A stretch of 64,000 bases of DNA, taken from contig NC_081412.1 in NCBI RefSeq assembly GCF_030272615.1, positions 673,949,823 through 674,013,822 on the forward strand. The letters run 5' to 3'. Below the pieces are notes generated by a model that saw only the letters and a program-made list of their open reading frames with translations, made no database searches and was not told where the DNA came from. This stretch comes from Cryptomeria japonica (Eukaryota; Streptophyta; Pinopsida; Cupressales; Cupressaceae). A program made the position numbers and the translations under genes. How positions within the stretch are numbered: the stretch's first letter is position 1; the number at the start of each line of letters is the position of its first letter. This document shows, in pieces, positions 1-11,625 of this stretch.

Positions 1-1290
1 TGCCAATACTCCCCGCATCAGATTCCCTAATCCTAGAGATTATTCCTACAACACAAATTACCTCAAAAGTGCACAAACCGGTAACACCTGCAGTATTTAA
101 CTCACAAGATATCCTGGTATGGTACAGTAATCGGCTTTTGGAAAGTGACTCAAAGACTGACTCACATGAATGAGAATTTGATTTAGTACAACTTAATACT
201 TCAGATGAGGAAGACACATCACTACCTCCACCCCGCAAAGACATCCATGTTTACGGAGAAGCATAAATAAATAATTCTTGGGTTCCTGAGCTGGAAACAT
301 CTTCCACAGACCCTACATCACATCCTATGCCTGATTCTGACAGGGAGAGTACCATCAACGACCTTCACCACAATGTCTTAACCCTCACTGATACATCCAA
401 CGAGCTTAACCTAATCGATGAAGTCATGCCTATTATCCATCCTGAGCTCATCGAATGGAACCAATCTACTCCTCCGTGACTTGACCACTTCCAAAATGAT
501 GAGGCAATCATTGACTTTTTGAAATTACGGGATAACATACCAAGCAGGGATCACAAAGCTGGATTCACCATTGAACTTAATAGCACAACATACTTCGGGG
601 CGGATGCCAAACCTTTCAGCTACAAAAATATAACAATAAAACATGGATCTTCCAATGAAAACCACACTGTGGCACTATTTGATCCCTCAAAAGTAAAAAG
701 AAAGAGCGTATCCAAGGGTGAAAAACTCTCCGAGGCACCTAAAGATGAAAGGTTTGACATTCTCCCTTCTAGTACACAGTAGGAACAATCAACCATCCTT
801 ACCGAGGAAACAAAAGAATACAATTTGGGGACTCCAGAAGCACCTCACCACAAACATCTAGCATCTCTTCTAACTCCAGAGGAACATCCTAAATTTATTG
901 AATTCTTCCGGAAGCATCAGATTAACTTTGCATGGTCATACGCCAACATGCCAGGGCTTGATCCTGATTTAGTCATGCATCATCTCACCATCGCCGAAGG
1001 AGTTAAGTCTGTCAAGCAGAAACTTCGCAAGATGCATCCTCAAATTGCAGTACTTGTCAAAACAGAACTTAAGAAACTCCTAGATGTTGGTTTCATTAGA
1101 CCAATTGATTATGCAGATTGGATATCCAATATTGTGCCTGTCGGCAAACCAAATGGGGGCATCTGTATCTGTATTGAATTTAGAGATCTAAACAAAGCAT
1201 GTCCTAAGGATGACTTCCCCCTACCCAACATTGACATAATAGTGGACCTCACAAACGCAAGAAGTCATATGTTATCATTGCACACAAAAA
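1..1290 (+). pseudogene. Ty3/gypsy (Tat-like) pol fragment, linker and N-terminal reverse transcriptase
   Basis: This is one mostly continuous frame with scattered stops. The clearest part, about 828-1280, reads as the region before the RT and the RT N-terminus of a Tat-type gypsy element: NLGTPEAP, then FAWSYANMPGLDPDLV, then VKQKLRKMHPQ, then GFIRPIDYADWISNIVPVGK, then DFRDLNKACPKDDFPLPNID. The frame is lost at about 1280, before the RT catalytic YxDD block, so no active polymerase is encoded. Frame breaks lie near 171, 267, 478 and 780. The stretch before 828 (for example SRDHKAGFTIEL) is probably the protease-RT linker, but I do not recognise individual motifs there. The left end lies outside the window. 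By position it is the sense-strand pol of element A, whose LTR is at 12177. Confidence 0.8.
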
Positions 1291-3457
1291 CATTGGAAAA
1301 TTGTCTCACAAAATCCAAAAACATTTCAAAAACATCACAATCAATAAAAAATATGGAATTGTATTTTACATACATTTTCAGAGCAGATACCAGGCAAACA
1401 TTGTGAAAAACTTGAATGATGACCACTTATCACATCAACCAAACAATCAACAAATCAAACACACCAACCGTCTTCAACAAGGATGCATCTTTCCTTACCA
1501 AAACAAAGACACAATGACATTTTCTTTGACAAGAAAATTCTGTTTAAGCTATCAAATACTTGGTTGATTTTGTGTTCTATTCATATCAAGTTCTTATAGC
1601 ATTTGTTTGTGTGTGTCTTTTGCGCATTTATTCCGATGAAGTTCTAGGGCATGTACTAATGGTGTCTACGTGGGAAGTTCACTAAGCTACGTGATCATAG
1701 GCAAAAATACAGTCATAGATCACTACGGCTTGCTGACTACAGCGTATATCTCGACCATATGAGCATGAACCATTACCAAGGATCCATATTCTTTATTCTT
1801 TATGTATATACTGTTTGTTTGCAGGTATGAATGCTCTTTCTTTGGTTTCTCCTACCTCATCCAACTAGATAAAGGTTTTTATCTCTTATTACGGTATGCA
1901 CTTGTCTCAGGATATGATCAGCCTAAGATCAAGGAGGACGTTCCAAGTCATGCATGAAAGGAGATAATCCTTGTCTGTTTTGCAAGCAATACTCTGGTCA
2001 ACTTGACCCATTATATCAGGTTGTTTCTATTAACTTGCTATATCAAATCCATGTAAGGAATACTCAGGTCATCTTGAATCATTATGTCAAGTTGCATGTA
2101 TTTTCTTACAACATTTTAAATCTCAATGATGAAAATAGAGCACTATGGATCGTCATTACATCTCATCTGTTTATATTGTATTCTGTTACATATCGCTCAT
2201 CCATTCACTCACTCATAGGCATAATTTTGAAAAAAAAATGTGAACAAGGTTCATATAAGCAATTATGAGAAAATCACACTGGTCTTGGATACAATCGCGA
2301 CAGAGTACTCTGATACATCATTAGTGCATCATGCAAAGTCTAAACAACCTTGCATTCATCTATCATGATCACACCATTTCATTACAATCAATTGCATTAA
2401 TTTTTCGCCATTTAGTAGCATGCATTTAATATCCTTTAGTTGCACTTACCACATATAGTTCATTCTCATTACTTGCATTAGTATCATTATATCATTTCAT
2501 TATTTTCATAATCATGTTATCTAGGTTCACTTATATGATAAGATTGTCTTCATTTGCATTAGCCATTACTATGCATTCATCTAAGTGTCAGTTACCAATC
2601 ATCATTTTCTCATCATTTAAACATATGTATACCATACATTTGTTTAGTCTTCCATTATTGCATACATTTATCCATCCATTAATTAAAGTGCATTCATTTA
2701 TCCATTTAGTATATTCACTCATTTGAAGATTCATCAGAAACATTCATATTCCTAACATTATCATTTCACATCATCATATCTTTTACCATTTAGCAGCATA
2801 AGTAAGACCATTTGTCTCAAACATTTGTTCATACATTATACATATGCATTCATTTAATCATCATTTAAAAACATTTGTACTTTACATTTGTTTATCCCCA
2901 TATACAAACATCTAGATGCTTATCCATAAATAAATCATTCACAACCTTATACATAAACATCATTACATTTCATTATCTCATCATCATATGAATACTATCT
3001 ATACCATCATAAATCATTATCATTATGCATACATAACCATCATGGCATTACATAAATCAGACATTCTATCCAAACACATTAATGCACACACATATCAACC
3101 TGCATCTGCATGTTAGCATCCATTACATCATATAATATGCATATAGACATCATGTAAGAATAAACCATCATAAAAACATGCATATAGGAATCATCTCATA
3201 AAAACACATACATATAGTAAGCACAAGTATCCATCTAAGCATAAACTCATAAGATCATCATCCTGTATAAAATCCATATATCAAACATGCATATCATTCA
3301 CCAACAATGGAATCTCCTCATATATCACATCATATCGCCAAAAATACATGTATCAGAGTACAATGAAGTCCAAATATCGGCTACCAAGAGCCATCCAAGG
3401 CACAGTCCAAAATGACAAATGTACAGAACATGCAAAATGCTCTTAGATGCCGCTCTA
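1291..3457. other. Non-coding low-complexity interior of gypsy element A
   Basis: No gene is seen. After about 2300 the sequence is dominated by short CATTCATT, ATCAT and CATACAT strings. Short open frames here show no recognisable motif. It lies between the truncated pol and the antisense PMD ORF of the same element, where Tat-type elements carry long non-coding 3' sequence. Confidence 0.6.
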
Positions 3458-3540
3458 ACCTGATGCTACAACATCATGACCTGCTCCCCCACTCCCCCCT
3501 GCACCACCTAATCTATCTCGTCGAGGAGGCCCCATCACAC
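3458..3540 (-). pseudogene. 3' end of antisense PMD ORF, cut off by the copia insertion
   Basis: On the minus strand this reads a short Arg/Gly/Ser-rich tail (GPPRRDRLGGAGGSGGAGHD, ending in a stop). Removing the copia element at 3541-9171 and one copy of the CACAC target duplication joins it to the minus-strand PMD frame at 9172-11010. The main piece is described there. Confidence 0.5.
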
Positions 3541-4243
3541 TGTTGAGATACATGTGTCTCAACCTTCCAATTTTTAGTAAATAGTTCCAAATGTAGTTGG
3601 GAGTTTTCCCATGTGTCGGTGCCTTGGAAAAAGGTATAAGAGTTGTCAAAAGATGCCTTGTCCATGGTATAATATAGGAAGGCCATTTTTAGAGATTATA
3701 TGACACATTTCATGTTGGTTATGAGGGTCAAAAATAGGGGATAAGAGTTTGGACGTGAGTAACTATTTTTAACTTGGTTTTCTTATCTTGGAAAAACAAA
3801 TGTCAAGGGTGGGCAACACGTGTCATGGAGGTTTTCACCATGGTATTGCAAAATCACAAATGGTTTCCAAGTTGTAAAATTCATTTATAATGAGGGCTTG
3901 GAGAGGAGTTTGTATGATGGAGTTTGGTTTGCAAGGCTGGGTGCTAGAAGGATGCTAGTGAAGTCTCTCCGAGCTTGAGTTGAGGTGATGCTCTTGTAAG
4001 AACTTGCATTGCAAGTGTATTGTAATCTCTTGTTGATTTGTTAATATACTATGTAGGTTTTAGAGTGTGGGGTTTTTCACCCGTATGGGTTTTCCCCACG
4101 ATAATCGTTGTGCTATGTGTTTATTGTTTTATTTCTACTCTATGTGCTTCTTGTGATCTCTATAATAGTTAAGTTGAAATTTGCATAATCGTGCTCTCAA
4201 GATTAGCGTAGGAAGCATTTCCGCACACCTTTGCTTCCTTACA
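3541..4243 (+). repeat. 5' LTR of copia element
   Basis: This 703-bp LTR starts TG and ends CA. A hand alignment with the 3' LTR gives 23 substitutions (15 transitions, 8 transversions) and no indel, about 3.3 percent divergence. The TATA-like site near 3885 reads TTATAA here but TATATAA at the matching position of the 3' LTR (8812). The transcript start presumably lies just downstream. Confidence 0.97.
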
Positions 4244-4245
4244 AG

Positions 4246-4258
4246 TGGTATCAGAGCC
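4246..4258 (+). promoter_or_regulatory. Copia primer-binding site
   Basis: TGGTATCAGAGCC lies two bases after the LTR. It is the usual plant copia sequence complementary to the 3' end of initiator Met-tRNA and primes minus-strand DNA synthesis. Confidence 0.95.
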
Positions 4259-4365
4259 TGGCTAGTTTTGGTTCTATTTGTTGGGTATTGGCTTTTTTGA
4301 GCTAATTAAGGTTTGAGTGGGAGCTTGTGCAGAGTGTTTCATTTCTGTATTGCAGGATCGTAAAG

Positions 4366-5064
4366 ATGGCAAGTATATCAGGGAGGATTGATGTAGAGAA
4401 GTTTTCTGGCACAAACTTTGAAATGTGGAAGCTGAAGATGGAAGATCTGTTGATTGATCAAGATCTATGGGATGCAGTCGGTGAGAATAAGTTGAGGCCT
4501 GCAAATCTGACTTTAGCTACACAATATGATGTAATGGATAGAAAAGCTAAAGGTCTCATAAGATTATGCCTTGCAGACTCAATTCTGATTAATGTCCATG
4601 AAGAATCTACTGCGAAGAAGCTTTGGAAGAAGCTAAGGGAGATCTACCAAGCAAAATCACTTGTGAATAAAATTTTCTTGAGGAAGAAGTTGCATTCCTT
4701 GAGAATGGAAGAAGGTGGACGAATTTCTGAGTATCTGGAAAGTTTTAATATGTTGGTGACTCAGTTGACCTCAGTTGGGGTACCAATGGATGAAGAAGAA
4801 AGGTGCCAAATCTTGCTATGTTCGTTGCCAGACTCATGGGACAACCTTGTGATGGCCATAGGGAGCACTGCAATTGTCTTGAAGATGGTGGATGTTGTTG
4901 GTTCTCTACTTTCTGAGGAGATGAGAAGGAAGGTTTCTCTGAATGCCAAAGAGGCTTTGAGTGTTCGAGGAAGACCAAAAGAAAGAGGCAAGAATGAAAA
5001 GCAGAATGGTCGTTCTAAGTCCAAGAATAAGGGGAGATCAAAATCTCTTGGTAAGTCCAAGTAA
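4366..5064 (+). pseudogene. Copia gag (nucleocapsid precursor), frame-broken
   Basis: The ATG at 4366 opens 232 codons of copia gag: FSGTNFEMWKLKMEDLL near the N-terminus, then LWKKLREIYQAKS and EYLESFNMLVTQL, matching the gag-polypeptide of copia type. The C-terminus is Lys/Arg/Ser-rich. A TAA at 5062 ends this frame, but the zinc knuckle continues immediately in another frame (CWNCGKPEHFRKNC from 5067). This indicates loss of one base near 5062 from what was a single gag-pol frame. Gag would form the cytoplasmic virus-like particle. Confidence 0.9.
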
Positions 5065-5066
5065 TT

Positions 5067-6677
5067 TGCTGGAATTGTGGAAAGCCCGAACATTTCCGAA
5101 AGAACTGTAAAGAAGAAAAGAAGAAAAAGAAGAAGAAGCAAGATTCTGATTCTGAGTCCGAGAAGGAAGATGGAGATGCTTTTATTGCAGCCTTGGCCAC
5201 TCGTGTAGGTGATAATGCATGGTTGATAGACTCAGGTGCATCTTTCCACATGACTCCTATTAGAAACTGGTTTAGTAAGTATGAAAAGTTTGATGGTGGT
5301 AAGGTGTATTTGGGTGATAACTCCTTTCTTGATATTGTTGGTCATGGAAGTGTTCATGTTAAATTTTCTGATGGTAGAACTAGAAGATTTGATGGTGTCT
5401 TGCATATCTTGGGACTAGCAATAAATTTGTTATCTGTTAGCAAACTAATAGATGCGGGTGTGCATGTACAATTTTCTGAAGCAGGTGTGAAAATGGTGAG
5501 AGGTGCTATGGTAATAGCAAGAGGAAGCAGAATGGGTACATTGTACCAGCTTGATGCATGCACAGTTGAGTGCAATAGCACTTCTGATAAGACTGTGATA
5601 AAGACTATGTTGGAAAAGGAGAGGGTGTCTCTTTCAACAGATGGTCATGGTTTTTGGGTACCCAAGGGTGCTCTATCTACCGAATCAAAGTTGCCTACAG
5701 AGAAGACAATGTTGTGGCACGTGAGACTCAACCACATAGGTGAGAAGGGTCTACGAACTTTGAAAAATAAGAACCTTGTTAATGGGTTGAATGATTGCAA
5801 TCTTGAATTTGATTTTTGTGAGCATTGTATTTATGGAAAACAAAATCGCATTCAGTTTTACTCCAGTTCTTATAAGTCTTCAAGTGTTTTGGATCTAATC
5901 CATTTGGATGTATTTGGTCCAGTCGATGTTTCTTCTATTGGTAAATCAGTTTATTATGTTTCTTTCATTGCTGATTTCAGTAGAAGAACATGGGTTTATT
6001 TTCTTAAGAGTAAAGTTGAAGTTTTCAGTCGTTTCAAAGAATTTAAAGCAATGGTTGAGTTGCAGACTGGAAAGAAGATAAAATGTTTAAGGACAGATAA
6101 TGGCAGTGAATATTGCTCCAATGATTTTGACACATTTTGTAAAGATTGTGATATTAAGAGACAGAAAACAACTCTGTATTCTCCACAACAGAATGGAGTT
6201 GCAGAAAGAATGAACAAGACCTTGATGGAGAAGGCTAGGAGTATGCTAAGTGGTGCTGGTTTAGAACAAAAGTTCTGGGCTGAAGCTATAGCCAATGCCT
6301 ACTACCTGATAAACAGGTCTCCTACATCAGCTCTTGTTGATAAAACGTCAATGGAAGCATGGTCGGGCCACAAGCCTTCACTTAGTCATTTGAGAGTTTT
6401 TGGTTGTGAGGCATATGCTCATGTGCTAAAGGAGAAGTGGACAAAATTGGATAAAAAAGTTGTTAAATATATATTCATTGGATACAATTATAGTGTGAAA
6501 GGATACAAGCTTTGGGATCCCATTGCACAAAAGGTATTTTATTCCAAAAGTGTTATTTTTAGAGAAACTAAGTCTTTTTCGGTTACAGTGCATCCAGAAC
6601 AAAAGGAAGAAAAAAAAGATGTGATTCAACTGCCTGCTACACCTGAAAAAGTTGAATCGAGGCCCTCAGAAAGATAG
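5067..6677 (+). pseudogene. Copia pol part 1: zinc knuckle, protease, integrase
   Basis: Domains in order: CCHC knuckle (CWNCGKPEHFRKNC); an acidic/Lys-rich spacer; aspartic protease with DSGASFHMTP near 5230; GAG-pre-integrase with LWHVRLNHIGEKG and C-x2-C near 5820; integrase core with HLDVFGP, then LRTDNGSEY, then YSPQQNGVAERMNKT, so the D, D and E catalytic residues are all present; then the copia chain KLWDP. The frame ends at TAG 6675-6677, with another TAG at 6687, before the RT. Protease would cut the polyprotein and integrase would insert the cDNA. Confidence 0.93.
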
Positions 6678-6689
6678 GAAGTTGATTAG

Positions 6690-8413
6690 AGCTCTACGAG
6701 TTCTGAATCATCAGAGGAAGAAGAAGAACTTGAACTTGAACTTGTTCGAAGGTCTACTAGACAAAGAAAACCACCTGAAAGGTATGGATATTCTCCTAAT
6801 GATTGGAGATGCATATTTGCTTTGAATGTTAATATTGATGAACCGAAATCTGTAGAAGAGGCTCTTGGTATGAATGATTCAGAGTCTTGGAAAATTGCCA
6901 TGGATGAAGAGATGACAGCTCTTAAGAAGAATGACACATGGGACCTTGTACCATTGCCTAAAGGACGAAAGCCTATTGGTTGCAAATGGGTGTTCAAAAG
7001 GAAGATAGGTTCAGATGGAAGAATTGAAAAGTACAAAGCACGTTTGGTTGCAAAAGGTTACTCCCAAGTTGAGGGAGTATATTATGGTGAAATTTTTTCT
7101 CCTATAGCCAAAATGACATCCATTCATTTCTTGCTCTTTATTGCAGCAGCTTATGATCTAGAGGTCGAACAAATGGATGTAAAAACTACTTTCCTTCATA
7201 GAGATTTGGAGGAAGAAATTTATATGACACAACCAGAGCACTATGTGGTAAAAGGTAAAAGTAATTTGGTCTATAAGTTGAAGAAATCCTTGTATGGTTT
7301 AAAACAGAGTCCTAGGATGTGGTACCAGAAGTTTGATACATATGTATTGAGTTTGGGTTTGTGCGGTCTAAATCTGATCACTGTATATATTTCAAATCTG
7401 ATGGTGATCGTTTCCTAGTTATTGCCTTGTATGTTGATGACATGTTATTTATTGGGAAAGGAAAAGGTTTGATTGTAGAATTAAAATCTTAGCTCTCGGC
7501 AAAATTTGATATGAAAGATCTTGGTGCAGCAAGACACATTCTGGGAATGGAGATTATAAGAGATAGACAAAACAAAAAGCTTTGGCTAGGCCAGAGTAAG
7601 TATGTTGGTACTATTCTGAGAAGATTTAATATGCAAGATTCTAGACCATTGAGTGTTCCTGTTACAATGGGAACAAAGCTTTCTAGTTCATAATGTCCTA
7701 CATCCACATTGGAAATGGAAGAGATGAGTCGAGTACCATACCAAAGTGCTGGTGTAAGTTTGATGTATGCTATGGTTTGTACAAGACCAGATATTGCCCA
7801 AGCAGTGGGAGTACTTTCCTGGTACATGTCTAATCCAGGAAGAGCACATTGGGATGCAGTAAAAAGAGTTTTTAGATACTTGAGGGGTACTGTAGAGTAC
7901 TCTATATGTTTTCATGGAACAGGAAATGAACATTCCTTGGATATTAGAGGCTTTGTGGATTCAGACTAGGCTGGTGATGTTGATATAAGAAGATCCATCA
8001 GTGCATATGTGTTTACATTATTTGGTGGTGCAATTAGCTGGATGAGCAAGCGACATGTTGTGGTCGCTTTGTCCAATACAGAGGCAGAGTATATGGCAAC
8101 TACTCATGCCTGCAAAGAAGCCATTTGGCTTAAGAGATTGTGTTCAGATATAGAGTTTAAACAAGGTGCAGTGACAATTTATAGTGATAGTCAGAGTGTA
8201 ATCTGCCTAGCAAAGAACCAAACTTTTCATGCCAGGACCAAACACATTGATGTACAATATCATTTTGTGAGAGATATAGTTGAGGATGGCAGGGTGAAGC
8301 TGGAGAAGGTAGAAACTTTGGTGAATGTTGTTGATTCATTAACTAAGCCCGTGAGCACAGAGAAGTTCAAATGGTGTTCGAAATCTATGGGCCTCTTGGC
8401 CCCTGACTGTTGA
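6690..8413 (+). pseudogene. Copia pol part 2: reverse transcriptase and RNase H
   Basis: This continues the pol frame after the two TAG codons. An acidic linker (SSESSEEEEELELEL) leads into RT: WKIAMDEEMTALKKNDTWDL, CKWVFKRKIG, YKARLVAKGYSQ, LYGLKQSPRMWYQ and the catalytic YVDD at 7430-7441. One base appears lost near 7360, shifting frame inside the RT palm. Stops follow at 7490 (TAG), 7691 (TAA) and 7967 (TAG). RNase H is visible from SDxAGD through SNTEAEYMA, YSDSQSVICLAKN and HARTKHIDVQYHFVRD, ending at TGA 8411-8413. At least the stops in KSxLSAKF and SDxAGD are one transition from the family residues (Q and W). Confidence 0.93.
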
Positions 8414-8457
8414 ATCCATGGTAATATGGATCCCCTGACTCTTGCAAGGTATTTGAC

Positions 8458-8468
8458 AAGTGGGAGAA
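8458..8468 (+). promoter_or_regulatory. Copia polypurine tract
   Basis: AAGTGGGAGAA lies directly before the 3' LTR. It is the plus-strand primer site for reverse transcription, and it fixes the LTR boundary at 8469. Confidence 0.9.
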
Positions 8469-9171
8469 TGTTGAGATACATGTGTCTCAACCTCGCAATT
8501 TTTAGTAAATAGTTCCAAATGTAGTTGGGAGGTTTCCCATGTGTCGGTGCCTTGGAAAAAGGTATAAGAGTTGTCAAAAGATGCCTTGTCTATAGTATAA
8601 TATAGGAGGGTCATTTTTAGAGATTATATGACACATTTCATGTTGGTTATGAGGGTCAAAAATAGGGGATAAGAGTTTGTACGTGAGTAACTATTTTTAA
8701 CTTGGTTTTCTTATCTTGGAAAAACAAATGTCAAGGGTGGGCAACACGTGTCATGGAGGTTTTCACCATGGTATTGCAAAAGCACAAATGGTTTCCAGGT
8801 TGTAAAATTCGTATATAATGAGGGCTTGGAGAGGAGTTTGTATGATGGAGTTTGGTTTGCAAGGCTGGGTGCTAGAAGGATGCTAGTGAAGTCTCTCTGA
8901 GCTTGAGTTGAGGTGATGCTCTTGTAAGAACTTTCATTTCAAGTGTATTGTAATCTCTTGTTGATTTGTTAATATACTATGCAAGTTTTAGAGTGTGGGG
9001 TTTTTCACCCGTATGGGTTTTCCCCATGATAATCGTTGTGCTATGTGTTTATTGTTTTATTTCTACTCTATGTGCTTCTTGTGATCTCTATAATAGTTAA
9101 GTTGAAATTTGTATAATCGTCCTCTCAAGATTAGTGTAGGAAGCGTTTCCACACACCTTTGCTTCCTTACA
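8469..9171 (+). repeat. 3' LTR of copia element
   Basis: This is a 703-bp direct copy of 3541-4243, followed by the right CACAC target duplication (9172-9176). It retains a good TATA box (TATATAA at 8812-8818). Confidence 0.97.
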
Positions 9172-11010
9172 CACACCACCACTGCTCTGCACTCTCTGAG
9201 ACCGCTCTGATCTAGCCTGTCGCATCTGTGAATAGCTCATAGCTCGCTGATTAACTGGCACCACCTGCTCATATAACCCCCGCCAATAGTCTATCTCAGC
9301 CTGTGCTCACCACATCTCCCTCATCACCTCCCCAGTAGGACCCTATGCTCCTAATCCAACCCAGACGCTCTCCTGCAACTCTGCTAATCTCTCCACTGTC
9401 GCATCCCTCTCTCGCAGCACTTCAGTCAGCTCCGACTCCCATGCAAATAGCTACACATCTCTAGTTGCTACCTCCGCATCTAGATCCTCCGCTTGTGTCT
9501 CAACTATTGTAAGTCGAGTTTGTAACACTAATATCATGTGGTCCCGCAGATCTCCAGTGGCTCCCTCCCTTATATCCATAGGTGCCTCACCTGTAGCTCC
9601 CTCTCCAATAGCACCCTCCCCTCTATCCATCGGTATCTCCCTCTCCATACCTCGTCCATCTACTCTGACTCCTCCCTGCATCAAAGGACCTTGTGATATC
9701 TGCAGTGGCAACCTGTCTCTACCTCTCCACTGGACTCGACCACCTAAGCCAAAACCTCCACCACCTCCTCCTCCCCCTCCTCCTCCTCCCCCCCTCCTCC
9801 ATCACCATCATCCCCTCTCCCACGTCTACCTACTATCGGTCCTCGACCTCCCCTCCTCTTCTATCTCCGCCCCCTATCCTCCTCAAAATCAGGAATCGGC
9901 TCTGCCGGATCTGATATCCAAAGTATTGGATGAGCCGCCATATATTGCGTATACTCCTCTGATACCCCTGTATCTACTACCCTCGGTCGTATATCCCATG
10001 GCCTCACCTGTAGCATCTGAAATTCTTCCAATGCCTGATTGTAAGGAAGTACTGACCCCCATGCATACCTCTCTCGGACCACTCTAGCGTACTCTCCTAA
10101 ACCCCAAGGCAATCCCTGCTGACGACCAAACTGTCTCATCACTATGCTCTGCACCTGTCTCTCTACATCATAGGTTGTCCTCCCAATGAGGAATCGGGTC
10201 ATAAACACATACGGTAACGCCTCTACGTCATCCTCCCATGGCTCGCACTCAATATAGGGTCTCCAAATCATTGCATCCAAATCATCTAATGCCCACCGCC
10301 ACCACTCTAACTTCCCCAGGTGGGGCTGACTCATCATACCGCTATACATATACACATAGGGCTGGTCAACAACCCAAAATCTTAGACTCACTGGTAGGTG
10401 CTCCCATGCCCATATATGCAGTAGCGTCACTCCCACTGCCAATGAGCCCCTCCCGCGATATACCACCTCATGCAGCTCCTGATATAGGTACGCTAACACA
10501 CATGGTCCCTAGGAAAAATTGGGTCCTCTCTATCATCATTTGCTCTATAACCTGGCCCCAACCAACAACCAGACCATGTGATCGTCTATCAGGACACAGT
10601 AGCCCTCCTATGATCCTAGACAAAACTGTTGGCAATGGCTCATACAATGCTGCGATATCCTCCCAGACTATGGAACCGTCATCAATGAACACGTCCCTAT
10701 CGAAGTATCATTGAACTGCTAGAGTACCCCAGGATCTATCATAAGTCACTAGCTCACCCCGAATAGGAATATGAAGGATGCACCACACATCCTCCAGTGT
10801 CACTATCATCTCCCCCTACGCTAAGTGAAACATGCACGTCTCACTGTGCCAGTGCTCTGCCAAGGCTGTGATCAAACCGTGATTCATCCAAGTCACAGGG
10901 GTATACATAACATCATGCAGCCCAGTCGTTGCAATGCAATCCACCTGGACCTCTGTCAGCTGATCACGTAAACCCTGTGTCGCCGGATGTCTCTCGCGCA
11001 ACTATAAGAC
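9172..11010 (-). pseudogene. Antisense plant mobile domain (PMD, aminotransferase-like) ORF, broken
   Basis: Read right to left, the frame gives MNHGLITALAEHWHSETCMF, then GEMIVTLEDV, then LLCPDRRSHG, then LLHIWAWEHLPV, then RERYAWGSVLPYN, then RPRVVDTG. This is the PMD/PF10536 pattern of MAIN-like host proteins and of PMDs found in transposable elements. In-frame stops interrupt it near 10814 and 10710, and the frame changes near 10500. The region left of 9860 is Arg/Gly-rich (a CCT-rich run on the plus strand near 9755-9800), then a degraded C-terminal region split by the copia insertion; its last codons are at 3458-3540. It lies antisense between pol and LTR of gypsy element A, so I read it as an element-borne extra ORF. 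A captured host gene is the alternative. Confidence 0.72.
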
Positions 11011-11287
11011 ACGTAGATCCTCTTACACAGGTGCAATCAATCACTCATCATCAGTTGTTTTGTTTCAGACTTTCTTAAGTTTAAACCTAGACTATCAACA
11101 AATACTTTGATGAAGTATCTTCAGGTCTCAACAGGTAAGCAATCATGGTACACCTAGACTTCAACAGGCATTTATCCTAATGACCTAAGTCTCATCAGGG
11201 CTGCTATGGTTCAAAACAACTCCCATCTCACATCCCCATCCATCCGTCATTGGCATCGAGAGATCTTTGTTCACATACAATGGGGTA
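11011..11287. other. Upstream flank of the antisense PMD ORF
   Basis: No gene is seen. CTTCAACAGG/TCTCAACAGG-like strings recur three times near 11127-11205. If the PMD ORF was expressed, its promoter would lie here or in the motif array to the right. I cannot point to a TATA box. Confidence 0.4.
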
Positions 11288-11625
11288 TCTTGTTCCTAAA
11301 ACAAAAGCACTATCTTGCAAACAACAGCGCTATTAGATAGACAATAGTGCTAATCTCCTAACAAAAGCGCTTAATCAACCATACAAAAGCGCTCAAACTA
11401 CAAAAGCACTAAAAGACTTATGCAAAAGCGCTACCTCACATCAAAAGCACTCAATTGACCCCTCAATAGCGCTACACAAACAATAGCTCTCAACCCACTA
11501 GACAATAGCGCTAATACTTTCAAAAGCGCTTAAACAACAACACAAAAGCGCCATTGCGACACAAAAGCGCTAATTCATTAGATAAAAGCGCCAAAACATA
11601 GTTTTAGCGCTATTGTCTTGACTCA
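11288..11625. repeat. Array of AAAAGCGCT / AATAGCGCT motifs
   Basis: About 16 copies of a 9-10-base motif (consensus CAAAAGCGCTA, with CAATAGCGCT as variant) occur in 340 bases, separated by unrelated spacers of roughly 8-20 bases. The core AGCGCT is palindromic. Decayed copies read AGCACT or AGTGCT, as expected from CpG deamination. The array lies between the antisense PMD ORF and the LTR of element A. A related but different array (TTAGCGCGT) fills the leader of element B. Confidence 0.75.

Larger units (their letters stand above)
3541..9171 (+). mobile_element. Full-length Ty1/copia retrotransposon, decayed coding
   Basis: The 5631-bp element is bounded by two 703-bp direct LTRs beginning TGTTGAGATAC and ending CTTCCTTACA. 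It is flanked by a 5-bp target duplication CACAC at 3536-3540 and 9172-9176. Inside are an initiator-Met-type primer site at 4246, gag, a zinc knuckle, protease, integrase, RT, RNase H and a polypurine tract at 8458. The domain order PR-INT-RT-RH is diagnostic of copia. Coding is broken by two apparent 1-bp deletions (about 5062 and 7360) and stops at 6675, 6687, 7490, 7691 and 7967. It is therefore structurally complete but not autonomous. It lies nested in the antisense PMD ORF of gypsy element A. Confidence 0.97.

Noticed and set aside
9536..10087. 183-codon plus-strand frame, Pro-rich
   Set aside because: It is the complement of the PMD frame and its Arg/Gly-rich linker; the minus strand carries the recognisable domain.
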